Source: JAUPVN01 sp964423475 (GTDB lineage Bacteria; Patescibacteriota; Saccharimonadia; Saccharimonadales; CAIOMD01). Taken from it: a DNA stretch of 10,339 nucleotides. The position numbers were made by a program, and so were the translations under genes. The notes beneath the pieces were generated by a model, which worked only from the letters and a program-made list of their open reading frames with translations, did no database searches and had not been told where the DNA came from. Positions 1 to 6,272 of the stretch are shown piece after piece. The DNA lies in contig CAYRFD010000034.1 in assembly GCA_964423475.1 (NCBI GenBank), positions 1 through 10,339 of the forward strand. The letters are read 5' to 3'. Numbering within the stretch: the first letter of the stretch is position 1; each line of letters begins with the position of its first letter.

Positions 1-863
1 ACAGATATCGCTACGGGTAAACCTTCTGGAGCAGCCGATACCGTTAAGGCAATCATAAATCTTAATGATTCATTAAAATCGGCGCCTCTAAATAAATTTA
101 GTAGCAGCACAACAAAAGCTATTGCCATTATCACCGCAATTAAAACAGTAATTAGTTTATCAATTTTTTGCTGTACAGGGCTTTCCATTTTAGCACTGCC
201 GGCTAAAGCCGCTAAACGGCCAAACTCGGTGTTATTACCAGTAGATACTACTACTGCTTTAACACTACCAGATATCACAAAACTACCACTAAAAATCATG
301 TTTGTTTGTTCATATAATTGCCTATCAGATTGTAATGGTAAGGTGTGCTTGCTAACAGGCTCAGATTCTCCAGTTAGCAAAGATTCATCAACCCTAGAGT
401 TATCTGTCTGCAAAACCCTAGCATCCGCTGGTACTTTTTGACCTTCGTATAGTTCAAAAACATCACCAATAACCAATTGTTCAACATCAACTTCTTGTAA
501 AGATTTATCACGCCATATTTTAACATTTTGTTGATCGTGCTTTTTTAAGGCTCTTAAAACTCTTTCTGTAGAAAACTGCTGTACATAATATATAATTGCA
601 CTTACCAAAACAATTATTATAATAATTACCGCATCTATAGTTTCTTGTTTATATATACTTAAACCGGCTGCAATTAACAAAATAGCAACAAAAACACTTT
701 TAAAAGGTTCAATAAGTTTTTTAAATAAAGAACCGCTTTTAATGTTTAATTTATTAAGCCCATATTTTTTTAAACGAGCTAGGGCCTCTTCTTCTGTAAG
801 ACCGTATTCTGTCGTTTGTAAATGCTGTAAAACTTGTTCTTTATGTTGTTCGTAATATATCAC
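1..863 (-). CDS. P-type cation-transporting ATPase, N-terminal part (cut by left window edge)
   Basis: This is the first 287 residues of an ATP-driven cation pump of the inner membrane; the phosphorylation (DKTGT) and nucleotide-binding domains lie outside the window. A cation-ATPase N-terminal domain (about residues 5-40, with GLTEEEALARLKKYGLNKL) is followed by a membrane pair (about 55-95), the actuator domain with DESLLTGESEPV (TGES at 164-167), a third membrane segment (about 235-258) and the PEGLP motif of the fourth transmembrane helix (279-283). PEGLP is typical of P2-type (Ca2+, Na+ or other cation) pumps, not heavy-metal P1B pumps; the ion cannot be named from this part. The GTG start is forced: an in-frame stop (TAG at 869-867) lies two codons upstream, and translation from this GTG gives the family's usual N-terminus. 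No Shine-Dalgarno is visible, but a good promoter sits directly upstream. Confidence 0.93.
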   Translation of the reverse strand, partial: MIYYEQHKEQVLQHLQTTEYGLTEEEALARLKKYGLNKLNIKSGSLFKKLIEPFKSVFVAILLIAAGLSIYKQETIDAVIIIIIVLVSAIIYYVQQFSTERVLRALKKHDQQNVKIWRDKSLQEVDVEQLVIGDVFELYEGQKVPADARVLQTDNSRVDESLLTGESEPVSKHTLPLQSDRQLYEQTNMIFSGSFVISGSVKAVVVSTGNNTEFGRLAALAGSAKMESPVQQKIDKLITVLIAVIMAIAFVVLLLNLFRGADFNESLRFMIALTVSAAPEGLPVAIS

Positions 864-871
864 TAGCTATA

Positions 872-900
872 AGTATATACACTTATGCTTATCGTCACAA
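872..900 (-). promoter_or_regulatory. Predicted sigma-70-type promoter of the P-type ATPase gene
   Basis: On the minus strand TTGTGA (900-895, 4 of 6 to the -35 consensus) and TATACT (877-872, 5 of 6 to the -10 consensus) are separated by exactly 17 nt. Only 8 nt lie between the -10 hexamer and the GTG start, so transcription would begin at or within a few bases of the start codon, giving a leaderless or nearly leaderless mRNA. A short inverted repeat (ATAAGT at 869-874, ACTTAT at 881-886) overlaps the -10 and could be an operator, but it is only 6 bp of AT-rich stem. Confidence 0.5.
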
Positions 901-916
901 AAACAATACTTAATTA

Positions 917-1633
917 TTATATATTTTTTAAGTTCATATAATAGTGTTTTTGGTCATTTGGTAGTTTTTCTATTGCATATCTTAAGGCAGTTCTTGGCAT
1001 AGTGGCGGCATATTTGTCTAAAAGTTTTAATAATAAGGCCAAGTCTACTTTGCCTACCTCGCGCATGCTCCAGCCTACTGCCTTATGTAATAAATCATGA
1101 TCTTGATACACCAATTTACATGATAAATCATAAGTAGGTTTTGTTTGGCCACGTTTTAACATATAAAATGTACTAATAATTGCTACCCTTTTATGCCATA
1201 AACCACCTTTTAACAACTTATCATAAAGATTAGTTTTATATTTATATTCATGAACGCCAATTATATGTGGGCACGTTACATCAATTAAATCCCAGTTATT
1301 AATTGCCTTTCCAATTTGGTTTACATAAAGCTTATATAATTCTTTTTGGTTAAAATCATCAGCTTTATTGTATTGTTTTACCATAACCAGCAGTGACGCC
1401 ATTCTAATCTCGTGCCATTTGCTACCTAATAGTTTTATTAAATCATTTATAGATATATCTTTATAATATTTATTTACTATTAACCTAATTTGGGGCATGG
1501 TAATGCCTAAAAATTTGTCTCCCTCGCCATAATCGCCTTTACCGGTTTTAAAAAATCTTTGTAACTGTTTTGCTTTATTATCATCTTTCAAAGCAAGTAA
1601 AGATTGCTCAAGCAAATCTACGTTTTTAGCCAT
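917..1633 (-). CDS. AlkD-family DNA alkylation repair protein (HEAT-like repeat glycosylase)
   Basis: The 238-residue protein fits the AlkD family, whose known members are all-helical HEAT-repeat DNA glycosylases that remove positively charged alkylated bases such as N7-methylguanine and N3-methyladenine. Family landmarks are visible along the chain: GITMPQIR (43-50), INNWDLIDVTCPHIIG (111-126), WHKRVAIIS (146-154), HKAVGWSMREVGK (183-195) and MPRTALRYAIEKLP (212-225). By alignment from memory to Bacillus cereus AlkD, the key aromatic, acidic and basic residues are kept as Trp114, Asp118, Arg149 and Trp188, so the enzyme should be active. The length matches the family. Its start overlaps the end of the rhodanese gene by 8 bp and has no Shine-Dalgarno of its own, so translation is probably coupled to the upstream gene. 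Confidence 0.92.
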   Translation of the reverse strand: MAKNVDLLEQSLLALKDDNKAKQLQRFFKTGKGDYGEGDKFLGITMPQIRLIVNKYYKDISINDLIKLLGSKWHEIRMASLLVMVKQYNKADDFNQKELYKLYVNQIGKAINNWDLIDVTCPHIIGVHEYKYKTNLYDKLLKGGLWHKRVAIISTFYMLKRGQTKPTYDLSCKLVYQDHDLLHKAVGWSMREVGKVDLALLLKLLDKYAATMPRTALRYAIEKLPNDQKHYYMNLKNI

Positions 1634-1892
1634 TTTTTTGCAACAATTGAGTTACATGAGATTGATTAATGCCATTTGTAAGGTTGGTGTAGCCCATACT
1701 GCTTAAAAAATTCATAGATGCATTAGATCTAGAGCCACTAACACAATATAAAATCATAGGTGTATCTTTTGGTACATCTTTTAACTGTGGCGCCCCAGCC
1801 ATAATATCTGCAGGTGGTAAGTTTATTGCCCCTTCTACGTGACCTCTGGCAAACTCTTCTGGTTCTCTTACGTCTATTATTAATGTTTTCAT
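1626..1892 (-). CDS. Single-domain rhodanese (sulfurtransferase)
   Basis: This is an 88-residue, stand-alone rhodanese-like domain, predicted cytoplasmic, with no signal peptide. It begins with the typical IIDVREPEEFARGHVEGAINLP (residues 5-26) and carries the active-site loop CVSGSRS (50-56), in which Cys50 would hold the persulfide; the CxxxxRS form of loop is that of active sulfurtransferases. The C-terminal GYTNLTNGI segment (67-75) matches the last strand of the fold. The physiological sulfur acceptor cannot be inferred. A strong Shine-Dalgarno lies 8 nt before the ATG and overlaps the stop codon of the deformylase gene. The gene's 3' end overlaps the AlkD start, so it sits in the middle of a def-rhodanese-alkD unit. 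Confidence 0.93.
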   Translation of the reverse strand: MKTLIIDVREPEEFARGHVEGAINLPPADIMAGAPQLKDVPKDTPMILYCVSGSRSNASMNFLSSMGYTNLTNGINQSHVTQLLQKNG

Positions 1893-1900
1893 TATTTTTT

Positions 1901-1906
1901 CTCCTT
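1901..1906 (-). promoter_or_regulatory. Shine-Dalgarno of the rhodanese gene
   Basis: AAGGAG on the minus strand, 8 nt before the ATG at 1892. It merges with the TAA stop of the deformylase gene (TAAGGAG), which implies translational coupling and confirms the rhodanese start. It is the clearest ribosome binding site in the window. Confidence 0.8.
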
Positions 1907-2456
1907 ATTTTTTTAACTTTAAAATACGTTTTTGATACTCTGCCATTGTCATATAAGTTTCTGTATTTTTTACTTTATCTACAAATAAGATTCCTTGCAA
2001 GTGATCATATTCGTGTTGAAAAACGTGTGCTTCTAAACCATCTAAATCATCTAATACTTTTTTTCCGTTTTCATCTATATATTTAACACTTATTTTGGGC
2101 CACCTATTAGTTTGGCCAAAAAGTGTTGTTTCGCCATCTCCAAGACTCATGCAACCCTCCCACATGGGCAGTTTTTTACCAGATGTTTTTATAATCTTTG
2201 GGTTAATGCATACTTTATCTACTATTTTTCTAGTTGGATGATTTTTGTTTGGCTTAATAATAACAAACATCGCAATACTTTTTGCAACTTGCGGTGCAAC
2301 TAAAGCAACACCATATCCCTTTTTGTGCATAGTATACCGCATATTTGCAATTAAATTTTGCGTAGTTTTAGATTTTACTTCTTTTGGTGTTAAAGTTTTT
2401 ACCTTTTGCCTTAAAATTGGATTCCCAAACTGTGTAATCTTTAATAGCCTTGCCAT
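1905..2456 (-). CDS. def: Peptide deformylase
   Basis: This enzyme removes the formyl group from the N-terminal methionine of new proteins, using a metal held by one Cys and two His. All three family motifs are present in the 183 residues: motif I as GVALVAPQ (49-56), motif II as EGCMS (100-104, metal ligand Cys102) and motif III as QHEYDHLQG (147-155, ligands His148 and His152, catalytic Glu149). Motif I departs from the usual GxGLAAPQ: the second Gly is Ala51 and the first Ala is Val53; the Gln that helps catalysis (Gln56) is kept. Length is normal. It lies 36 bp downstream of the glycyl-tRNA synthetase gene and 12 bp upstream of the rhodanese gene. No Shine-Dalgarno is seen at the start, but a perfect TATAAT ends 8 nt before the ATG. 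Confidence 0.95.
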   Translation of the reverse strand: MARLLKITQFGNPILRQKVKTLTPKEVKSKTTQNLIANMRYTMHKKGYGVALVAPQVAKSIAMFVIIKPNKNHPTRKIVDKVCINPKIIKTSGKKLPMWEGCMSLGDGETTLFGQTNRWPKISVKYIDENGKKVLDDLDGLEAHVFQHEYDHLQGILFVDKVKNTETYMTMAEYQKRILKLKK

Positions 2457-2464
2457 ATACTTAA

Positions 2465-2470
2465 ATTATA
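2465..2470 (-). promoter_or_regulatory. Predicted -10 element of def (possible leaderless start)
   Basis: A perfect TATAAT on the minus strand, separated by 8 nt from the ATG of def. I find no convincing -35 hexamer 16-18 nt upstream, so this rests on the -10 and its position only. The 36-bp gap after glyS is too short for much else. Confidence 0.4.
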
Positions 2471-2492
2471 ACCTTGTAATTAAAATAATAAG

Positions 2493-3869
2493 CTACGCCA
2501 AAAGTTCTTTAGTGGCAAGTCTAACTTGTTTGGTGGTGTCTCTGTTTCGTACTGTTACGGTATCGTTTTCTAACGTTTCAAAATCTATTACTACGCAGTT
2601 TGGTGTGCCAATCTCGTCTTGGCGGCGGTAGCGTTTACCGATGTTGCCATTATCATCAAATTCGCACATATATTTTTGGCTTAACAGGCCGTAAACCTCT
2701 TTAGCTTTAGCAACCAATTCTGGTTTATTTTTTAATAATGGGAACACCGCATATTTTATTGGTGCAATCTCTGGGTTTAATTTAAGAACTGTTCTTGTAC
2801 CACCATCTGGTAACTCTTCAACCGTGTAGGCATCACACATAACTGCCAAAAAGGCACGGCCTAAGCCCATAGATGTTTCTAATACCCAAGGTATATATTT
2901 TTCATTTGTAACTGGGTCTGTGTAGGACAAATCAACACCAGAGAATTTACTGTGTTGAGATAAATCGTAATCTGTTCTGTCATGTATGCCCTCTACCTCG
3001 TCAAAACCTAAGTCTGGATAGTTATATTCTATATCCCACGCGTCTTTAGCATAAAACACAAGGTTATCATGTTGTTCCCATCTTAAATTTTGCTCTTTAA
3101 TACCTAAAGATAAATACCAATTCCATCTATCTTGTTTTATTTGTTCGTAGGCTAACTTATTTTCGTTTGGTTTTACAAAAAACTGCGTGTCTGCTTGTTC
3201 AAATTCTCGGGTTCTAAACAAAAAATTACGTGGGCTAATTTCGTTTCTAAAAGCTTTGTTAATTTGAGCCAGCCCAAAAGGCACTTTAACTCTTACAGAA
3301 TCTACAATGTTTTTAAAATTTAGGTAGATTCCTTGGCAAGCCTCTCCCGGTAAGTACACTGGCTCTGCATCATCACCAGTAAAGTCTCCTAAATTAGATT
3401 TTACTAACAAATTAAACGCCTTAACGGGCCCAAAGTCTTTGGCTCCGCATTTTGGGCATTTTATTTTATCTCTATTTGCATTAAATAAGCTATTCAATTC
3501 GTCTTCTAACATCTTTTCATCTGCGGTTACGCCAATTGCACCAAGTTCTTTATCTACACGTATTCGTGTATTACACTTTTTACACTCTGCTAAAGGGTCA
3601 GAAAACCCACCTATATGGCCAGAAGCCTCCCAAACTTTTGGGTGCTTAAACATAGCAGAATCTAAACCAACATAATTTGGCTTTAGCTGAACATTTGCCT
3701 TCCACCAAGATTTTTTAATATTGTTTAATAACTCTGTGCCGTAAGGCCCAAAATCGTATAAACCAGCCATTCCTCCATATATATCAGAACCCTGGTATAC
3801 AAAACCACGACGCTTTGCCAAACTTACAATATCTTCCATATTTATATATTGTGAATTTTTTGTACTCAT
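2493..3869 (-). CDS. glyS: Glycyl-tRNA synthetase, single-chain (alpha2, class IIa) type
   Basis: This cytoplasmic enzyme charges tRNA-Gly with glycine. The 458-residue chain is the single-subunit type, not the separate alpha/beta (GlyQ/GlyS) type. The N-terminus shows YGGMAGLYDFGPYG (31-44). An insertion holds two Cys pairs, CKKC (96-99) and CPKC (138-141), that look like a zinc site. Class II motif 2 lies in FRNEISPRNFLFRTREFEQ (207-225), and motif 3 in ETSMGLGRAFLA (331-342). The anticodon-binding domain spans about 367-458, with TPNCVVIDFETLENDTVTVRNRD near its end. One position stands out: the usual ME.E/QFF after REFEQ reads ADTQFF, so a Glu that in characterised enzymes contacts glycine appears to be Asp227. 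The start is supported by the conserved N-terminus and a perfect TATAAT only 6 nt upstream; no Shine-Dalgarno is visible. Confidence 0.96.
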   Translation of the reverse strand: MSTKNSQYINMEDIVSLAKRRGFVYQGSDIYGGMAGLYDFGPYGTELLNNIKKSWWKANVQLKPNYVGLDSAMFKHPKVWEASGHIGGFSDPLAECKKCNTRIRVDKELGAIGVTADEKMLEDELNSLFNANRDKIKCPKCGAKDFGPVKAFNLLVKSNLGDFTGDDAEPVYLPGEACQGIYLNFKNIVDSVRVKVPFGLAQINKAFRNEISPRNFLFRTREFEQADTQFFVKPNENKLAYEQIKQDRWNWYLSLGIKEQNLRWEQHDNLVFYAKDAWDIEYNYPDLGFDEVEGIHDRTDYDLSQHSKFSGVDLSYTDPVTNEKYIPWVLETSMGLGRAFLAVMCDAYTVEELPDGGTRTVLKLNPEIAPIKYAVFPLLKNKPELVAKAKEVYGLLSQKYMCEFDDNGNIGKRYRRQDEIGTPNCVVIDFETLENDTVTVRNRDTTKQVRLATKELLA

Positions 3870-3875
3870 ACGGCT

Positions 3876-3881
3876 ATTATA
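3876..3881 (-). promoter_or_regulatory. Predicted -10 element of glyS (possible leaderless start)
   Basis: A perfect TATAAT on the minus strand with 6 nt to the ATG at 3869, so the expected transcription start falls on or next to the start codon. No good -35 match is seen 16-18 nt upstream. The rest of the 92-bp gap (3870-3961) holds no clear terminator hairpin with a T-run and no recognisable gene. Confidence 0.45.
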
Positions 3882-3961
3882 CTACAATACATAATCATAT
3901 TAGGTAACTACAAGGATAGCTTTCACTAAACCTAAGTATAAGTTGGCTTTTAATGAGCTAA

Positions 3962-4399
3962 CTATATACTACTTATTCTATCAAAGTCTTTAAAAGCTTT
4001 TTTTTCAGCAATTTCTATCATTGTAGCAACAGTTTCTGCGTCTTTTCTTTTCTTTTTGGCCATTTCTTCCATTTCATCCCATGTAAAACTGCCTATGGCA
4101 TGATCATTTTCGACTATAAAAGTATCACATTCGCGTTCATGATCGTAAGCTCGTTTAAAGAACTTTGCGGTAGGATTGTTTAATAATACATTAACAATTT
4201 CTTCAGCTTCTCTTGTGTAATCTTCCATCATTGCACGTTTTTCTGCTACACTTTTATCTTTAAATACCTTCATTCGTGCAGCTTCTTCTTGCGCTTCTCC
4301 TAAGCTCATTCTGCCTACATCACCCAAAACTCTTTCAGCCTGTGCAGCCCCTAATGCCTCGTCAGTCTCACCTTTTGTTACCGCAACATCTTCTGCCAT
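3962..4399 (-). CDS. Uncharacterised acidic, helical 145-aa protein
   Basis: I do not recognise this protein. It is 145 residues long, rich in Glu, Lys, Ala and Met, with no signal peptide or membrane segment, and has a single Cys (Cys91). A Glu/Ala-rich N-terminal part (1-45) looks helical or disordered. The middle (46-75) is charged helix. A segment with more conserved-looking character follows, FFKRAYDHERECDTFIVEN (80-98) and AIGSFTWDEMEEM (101-113). A basic and then amphipathic helix ends the chain (114-138). It is preceded by a clear Shine-Dalgarno and a possible promoter, and flanked by gaps of 95 and 92 bp, so it is likely a single-gene transcript. Real gene status is well supported by the start signals and by full coding character; function is unknown, possibly lineage-specific. 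Confidence 0.75.
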   Translation of the reverse strand: MAEDVAVTKGETDEALGAAQAERVLGDVGRMSLGEAQEEAARMKVFKDKSVAEKRAMMEDYTREAEEIVNVLLNNPTAKFFKRAYDHERECDTFIVENDHAIGSFTWDEMEEMAKKKRKDAETVATMIEIAEKKAFKDFDRISSI

Positions 4400-4406
4400 T
4401 TTTGTA

Positions 4407-4412
4407 TTCCTT
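4407..4412 (-). promoter_or_regulatory. Shine-Dalgarno of the 145-aa protein gene
   Basis: AAGGAA on the minus strand, about 7 nt before the ATG at 4399. This good match in a window where most starts lack one supports the chosen start and efficient translation. Confidence 0.65.
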
Positions 4413-4424
4413 TTTTATTTGTTT

Positions 4425-4464
4425 ATAATACCCTTAAAGTACTCTCTCTCTCTGGAAAAGTCAA
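4425..4464 (-). promoter_or_regulatory. Predicted promoter region of the 145-aa protein gene, containing an (AG)6 tract
   Basis: TTGACT (4464-4459) matches the -35 consensus at 5 of 6. Exactly 17 nt downstream is TACTTT (4441-4436, only 3 of 6 to -10); a better -10, TATTAT (4430-4425, 5 of 6), lies 28 nt downstream, too far for a standard spacer. A run of six AG repeats occupies most of the interval. Which -10 is used, if either, cannot be decided from sequence. Confidence 0.4.
4442..4453 (+). repeat. Dinucleotide repeat (CT)6
   Basis: Six perfect CT units on the plus strand (AG on the transcribed sense strand), between the -35-like TTGACT and the -10-like hexamers upstream of the 145-aa protein gene. 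It is the only such simple dinucleotide repeat I see in a non-coding part of the window. Its place in a promoter spacer makes length change by slippage potentially regulatory. Confidence 0.85.
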
Positions 4465-4494
4465 GTTTTTTGCTTATGTTTATCTGTTAATAAT

Positions 4495-5172
4495 TTAAGT
4501 GGCGGAGAGGGCAAATTGTTTTATAGGGGCAATTAAATCTTGAGCATAATTATTAGCATTGGCCACGCCAACTAATTTACTAGGCGGATATTTATATAAA
4601 AGCCTAAGTAGCTTTATATGTTCTGGTAAAAAATTACCGCTAACAGCCGCAAAAAAGCCGGCGTTTTCTATATCAAAAAAATATTTAGCATTATCTAAAA
4701 AAGGCTCGCCATTAGTTTGTTTGTTTAGTTGAATGCCCCTGCCATGTAGCTGCAACAGCCTAACCCAGGCCCATAAGACCTCTAGTGGTGCTTGCGGCTG
4801 TTCTAAGCCCAAATATAAATCGCATAAAACGGCAAAATGTTCTGCCCCGGCATTTTGCTCTGTTAAACTATTTACAGCCTTTATTACATCATACGCATAT
4901 TGTACCTTTTCATAATTTGCTAAAAAGCCACCATATTGCTGTTTAATGTTAGCACCAGTTAAAGTTGCCATGCCACCCCGCCCTTGCACGTAAGAAATAT
5001 CACAAACGCAAAATAGCTCAACACTAGCAGTTAAGCGTGATTTTGGTTTACGCACGCCTTTTGCAATTGCGCTAAGTTTATTACCGTCTTTTGTAAGCAA
5101 GGTTACAATTTTATCGGCTTCGCCATAATTTACACGATGCAAAACAATTGTAGTAGAATGTTGCGGGCGCAT
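4495..5172 (-). CDS. recO: DNA repair protein RecO
   Basis: RecO acts in RecFOR recombinational repair: it anneals single strands and helps load RecA on SSB-coated DNA. The 225-residue chain starts with the family's N-terminal OB fold: STTIVLHRVNYGEADKIVTLLTKDG (residues 6-30), then LSAIAKGVRKPKSRL (33-47) and FCVCDISYVQGRGGMATL (54-71). It is followed by the helical domain (about 80-225) with the FAVLCDLYLGLE region (113-124). No zinc-binding Cys cluster is seen in the C-terminal half, unlike the RecO of some other bacteria; the N-terminal Cys55 and Cys57 are not placed like a finger. Length is near normal. The gene starts 3 bp after the stop of the receiver-like gene, with no strong Shine-Dalgarno, so it is most likely translated by coupling within the HK-like/receiver-like/recO operon. 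Confidence 0.9.
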   Translation of the reverse strand: MRPQHSTTIVLHRVNYGEADKIVTLLTKDGNKLSAIAKGVRKPKSRLTASVELFCVCDISYVQGRGGMATLTGANIKQQYGGFLANYEKVQYAYDVIKAVNSLTEQNAGAEHFAVLCDLYLGLEQPQAPLEVLWAWVRLLQLHGRGIQLNKQTNGEPFLDNAKYFFDIENAGFFAAVSGNFLPEHIKLLRLLYKYPPSKLVGVANANNYAQDLIAPIKQFALSAT

Positions 5173-5175
5173 AAG

Positions 5176-5556
5176 CTACTTTTTATTTTCTGATATACGC
5201 GTAGCAACCCGACTAAAAACAACGCTCGGGCTAGTTTGTGGCTTATAAAAATAGTCTGCCACCCCATATTGGCGCCACTGGCTATCACTAACGCCAAAAG
5301 ATTCTTGCGGAACGTTGCTATACACAATTACTGGTATGGTGGCCAAATCTTCGTAACTACGCAGTTCTTGCAAAAGCGACACACCACTAAGCGGCGCAAG
5401 CTGAAGCTCTAATACAATTGCTTGTGGTATAGCCTGCTCTATGGCCTCTATAGCCGTTTGTGGATCTGCAAAAAACTTAGCTTTTAAACCCTGTTTTTGC
5501 ACAACGATTGCGTACTGTTTAGCTAAAATTACATCTGGTTCTAAAATAAAAATCAT
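5176..5556 (-). CDS. Degenerate response-regulator receiver domain protein (Glu at the phosphorylation site)
   Basis: This is a stand-alone CheY-like receiver domain of 126 residues with no output domain. The fold is readable: first strand MIFILEPDVILAKQY (1-15), the phosphosite strand AIVLELQLAPLSGVSLLQELR (46-66), the fourth strand PVIVYSNV (75-82, Ser80 at the Thr/Ser switch position) and YFYKPQ (102-107, conserved Lys105). The phosphoacceptor Asp is replaced by Glu50, and one of the usual N-terminal acidic pair is Pro7 (EPD in place of DD or ED), so Mg2+ binding and phosphorylation are both doubtful. A Glu here can mimic the phosphorylated state in some regulators. It is packed between the HK-like gene (5-bp gap) and recO (3-bp gap). 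The assignment to the receiver fold is firm; its partner and output are unknown. Confidence 0.85.
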   Translation of the reverse strand: MIFILEPDVILAKQYAIVVQKQGLKAKFFADPQTAIEAIEQAIPQAIVLELQLAPLSGVSLLQELRSYEDLATIPVIVYSNVPQESFGVSDSQWRQYGVADYFYKPQTSPSVVFSRVATRISENKK

Positions 5557-5561
5557 AATAT

Positions 5562-6239
5562 TTATACAATTTGCATCTGCAAAGATTGTGGCACATAAAA
5601 ACCAACACCAGATTGATTTTTATGCGTAAATAACTCATATTGCACCCTATTGCGCTGTGCCAATAAGTTTGCAACCGTAAAACCAAGCCCGCTTGCAGAA
5701 CTTTTGGTTGGCTTAACCATGCGCATTACCTTAGGTGATTTGTTTGCTTGGGTAAAAGTAGTAGATAATTTTGTGTTTGCAGAATAAATACCAACCCTTT
5801 GCATATTGGGTTTAGTTTGCTGGACAGTCACCGTTATATCTGCCCTTGAGCCACGCGCCGAACCGCTAATAACACCAGCAACAAGTGAATAAATGCTACC
5901 TTTTAAAGACGTTTTATTGCAATATACTGGGTCTAAATGGGCAGAAGCTTCAAAATTGATTGTTGCACCATAAGCTTTAGCAAGTGGTAATAGCTCTTGC
6001 TGCACATCGTATAAAGCAGCAGCCGCAGAAACAGAAGTAAATTGTAGCTCTTGCTGTGATGATTCTAGCGCAAATAGCGCATAATGTAACTGCGCCAAAC
6101 CATGGCTACTAATATTATTAATAATTTCTTTTGCGTTAGAGCCGTTAACATCGTTACATGTTTTTATTTGCAACAAAGATTGCTGCAAATCATACAAAAG
6201 CGCTGCTGTAGTTTGTGTTTGTTGCCCAAAATTTTGCAC
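5562..6239 (-). CDS. Degenerate histidine-kinase-like protein (DHp plus ATPase-like fold, catalytic residues lost)
   Basis: The 225 residues have the layout of a soluble histidine-kinase core with no sensor or membrane segment. LLYDLQQSLLQI (14-25) resembles the H-box HE/DLRTPLTAI, but with Tyr16 where the His should be. ALYDVQQELLPLAKAYGATINFE (75-97) resembles the linker into the ATPase domain. SLKGSIYSLVAGVI (111-124) aligns with the N-box LRQVLLNLLSNAIK, but both Asn positions are Ser and Gly. The G1 box DxGxG is replaced by YSANTKL (152-158). The G2 box survives as SASGLGFTVANLLAQ (181-195), and the end GVGFYVPQ (211-218) matches the last strand. GTG is the only usable start; an in-frame TAA lies five codons upstream. 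The gene is followed 5 bp later by the receiver-like gene. The remote homology is inferred from pattern, hence the moderate confidence in function. Confidence 0.65.
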   Translation of the reverse strand: MQNFGQQTQTTAALLYDLQQSLLQIKTCNDVNGSNAKEIINNISSHGLAQLHYALFALESSQQELQFTSVSAAAALYDVQQELLPLAKAYGATINFEASAHLDPVYCNKTSLKGSIYSLVAGVISGSARGSRADITVTVQQTKPNMQRVGIYSANTKLSTTFTQANKSPKVMRMVKPTKSSASGLGFTVANLLAQRNRVQYELFTHKNQSGVGFYVPQSLQMQIV

Positions 6240-6272
6240 AATAATTGTATGTTACCCTCTTTACGGTTGCTT

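Noticed and set aside
229..441. 70-codon open frame on the plus strand
   Set aside because: It lies wholly antisense to the P-type ATPase actuator domain, whose protein motifs (TGES) are unmistakable, and its product has no recognisable features.
869..886. ATAAGT-N6-ACTTAT inverted repeat as a terminator of alkD
   Set aside because: Only six AT-rich base pairs with no T-run after it on the minus strand; it overlaps the predicted ATPase -10, so at most a possible operator.
2245..2631. 128-codon plus-strand open frame across def and the end of glyS
   Set aside because: Antisense to two conserved genes on the minus strand; the hydrophobic, Phe/Val-rich product is what the reverse of AT-rich coding sequence gives.
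3926..3941. Imperfect inverted repeat in the gap between the 145-aa protein gene and glyS, considered as a terminator or small RNA
   Set aside because: Mismatches break the stem after three base pairs, and no T-run follows on either strand.
5130..5327. 65-codon minus-strand open frame across the receiver/recO junction
   Set aside because: Out of frame with both well-supported genes and without any recognisable protein pattern.
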